From NCBI RefSeq assembly GCF_002157205.1, contig NZ_CP021358.1, positions 868,001 through 932,000 on the forward strand: a stretch of 64,000 nucleotides of DNA, read 5' to 3'. Under the pieces are notes generated by a model that saw nothing but the letters and a program-made list of their open reading frames with translations, was not told the DNA's origin and ran no database searches. The position numbers and the translations under genes were made by a program. Positions 62,948 through 64,000 of this stretch are shown here, in pieces. The stretch's first letter is position 1; each line of letters opens with the position of its first letter. This DNA is from Kushneria marisflavi. Lineage in GTDB: Bacteria > Pseudomonadota > Gammaproteobacteria > Pseudomonadales > Halomonadaceae.

Positions 62948-63969
62948 GCCGACCCGACATTCCTGATGCCCCCCTGCTCGACGCGCCCCTGATGGAGGCG
63001 CGCGACCTCGTTCAGACCTATCAGGTGCGCCAGGGATTTCTGCGCCGTGCCGAACTCCACGCCGTACGGGGCGTCAGCTTCACTCTTCACGGCGGTGAAA
63101 CCCTGGCCGTGGTGGGCGAATCCGGCTGTGGCAAATCCACGCTTGCTCGCATGCTGACCCTGGTTGAGCCCCCGTCATCAGGAGAGCTCAGGGTTGGTGG
63201 GCGGGATGCTGCCCATCCTGACGCGCAGACTCTGGCTGCCCTGCGCCGTGACGTGCAGATGGTGTTTCAAAATCCCTACGGCTCTCTCAACCCGCGCAAA
63301 CGCATCGGCACCATTCTCGAAGAACCCCTGGTCATTAATACCTCGACACCGGCCGAGGAGCGTCAGCGGATGGCCCGCGACATGCTTGCGCGTGTCGGGT
63401 TGCGCCCTGAGCACTATGACCGCTACCCGCACATGTTTTCCGGCGGACAGCGCCAGCGCATCGCTGTGGCACGCGCCCTGATGCTGCGACCCCGCGTGCT
63501 GGTGCTGGATGAACCCGTCTCGGCTCTGGATGTCTCGGTGCAGGCTCAGGTGCTCAACCTGCTCAACGACCTGCAGCAGGAGTTCGGGCTGGCCTATCTG
63601 TTCATCTCGCATGACCTGAGCGTGGTTCGCCACGTTGCCGATAACGTCATGGTGATGTATCTGGGCCGGCCGGTAGAAGTGGGCTCGCGCGAGGCGCTGT
63701 TCGAAACGCCGCGCCACCCTTATACCCAGGCACTGCTGTCGGCGACGCCATCAGTCAACCCTGATGAGCGACGACACCGTATCGCGCTCAGCGGCGAGCT
63801 ACCTTCACCACTGTCGCCGCCATCCGGCTGCGCCTTTCACCGCCGCTGTCCGCACGCAAGATCCGAGTGCGCCGATAAGCGCCCGGAGCTTCGCGACGTC
63901 GAAGGCGCCCAGGTGGCCTGCCACTTTGCCGAAGAACTCATGGAACAACGCGTCAGCGGCGCGGCATGA
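62944..63969 (+). CDS. dppF: Dipeptide ABC transporter, ATP-binding protein DppF
   Basis: 341-residue ATPase, second of the pair. Walker A GESGCGKST, signature FSGGQRQRIAVARALML, Walker B VLVLDEPVSALDVSVQAQVL, and the C-terminal GCAFHRRCPHARSECADKRPELR motif. Its ATG overlaps the dppD stop (ATGA), indicating coupled translation. Last gene of the operon, followed by a hairpin at the window edge. Confidence 0.95.
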   Translation: MSRPDIPDAPLLDAPLMEARDLVQTYQVRQGFLRRAELHAVRGVSFTLHGGETLAVVGESGCGKSTLARMLTLVEPPSSGELRVGGRDAAHPDAQTLAALRRDVQMVFQNPYGSLNPRKRIGTILEEPLVINTSTPAEERQRMARDMLARVGLRPEHYDRYPHMFSGGQRQRIAVARALMLRPRVLVLDEPVSALDVSVQAQVLNLLNDLQQEFGLAYLFISHDLSVVRHVADNVMVMYLGRPVEVGSREALFETPRHPYTQALLSATPSVNPDERRHRIALSGELPSPLSPPSGCAFHRRCPHARSECADKRPELRDVEGAQVACHFAEELMEQRVSGAA

Positions 63970-63975
63970 AACTCA

Positions 63976-64000
63976 CCGGGGCGACATAACGTCGCCCCGG
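63976..64000 (+). terminator. dpp operon terminator, cut by the window end
   Basis: A 10-bp perfect stem CCGGGGCGAC / GTCGCCCCGG with a five-base loop begins 7 bases after the dppF stop; any T tract would lie beyond the window. Confidence 0.75.

Overview
The window is a GC-rich, densely coded stretch of a gammaproteobacterial chromosome. I infer a moderately halophilic member of the Halomonadaceae (Halomonas/Kushneria/Chromohalobacter type). The reasons are the fructose-only PTS with a FruB fused to Enzyme I, acidic (Asp/Glu-rich) exported proteins, solo RnfB next to Nth, and the uvrC-pgsA-tRNA Gly/Cys/Leu block also found in Pseudomonas relatives. No insertion sequence, integrase, rRNA or CRISPR array was seen.

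Layout. 1-896: start of a sodium-symporter gene running off the left edge. 1066-7939: fructose PTS operon fruB-fruK-fruA with divergent fruR/cra. 7981-14846: a histidine phosphatase, a PhoD-like phosphatase behind a LacI-type palindrome, a nucleoside-permease-like secreted protein, a CHASE4-GGDEF diguanylate cyclase and an agmatinase-family enzyme. 14995-18157: molybdate transporter modABC with a short ModE-like regulator and a candidate operator. 18448-19238: two tandem small secreted acidic proteins. 19332-25343: a probable Fur-controlled catecholate-siderophore island (two YncE-type propellers, FepA/PfeA receptor, Tat-exported esterase). 25433-29836: glpT, then a Cd/Zn/Pb P-type ATPase with a divergent CadR-like MerR regulator. 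29861-49576: mainly housekeeping genes (dcd, mrp, arfB, metG, rnfB, nth, argG, rnt, grxD, argF), a second diguanylate cyclase, a SulP transporter and a putative queuosine mannosyltransferase homologue. 49635-51271: a small accessory island with an overlapping Rz/Rz1-like spanin pair, a perfect LexA box and three small ORFs. 51526-54703: tRNA-Ala, uvrC, pgsA and three tRNAs. 54922-56192: a GFA-family protein and a frameshifted cytochrome b561. 56913-64000: a dipeptide/murein-peptide ABC operon dppA-ldcA-dppBCDF.

How parts work together. FruB passes phosphate from PEP through EI, HPr and IIA domains to FruA; FruK completes entry into glycolysis and FruR probably responds to the product. ModABC imports molybdate under the ModE-like protein. 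The siderophore receptor imports ferric catecholates and the periplasmic esterase would release iron from them. LdcA inside the dpp operon points to recycling of murein peptides. 

The most unusual signals are the SOS-type control region beside an orphan spanin pair (50352-50424), a structured RNA candidate between grxD and argF (48449-48534), a perfect dyad in front of modA whose likely regulator lacks molybdate-binding domains, and a G7-tract frameshift in cytochrome b561.
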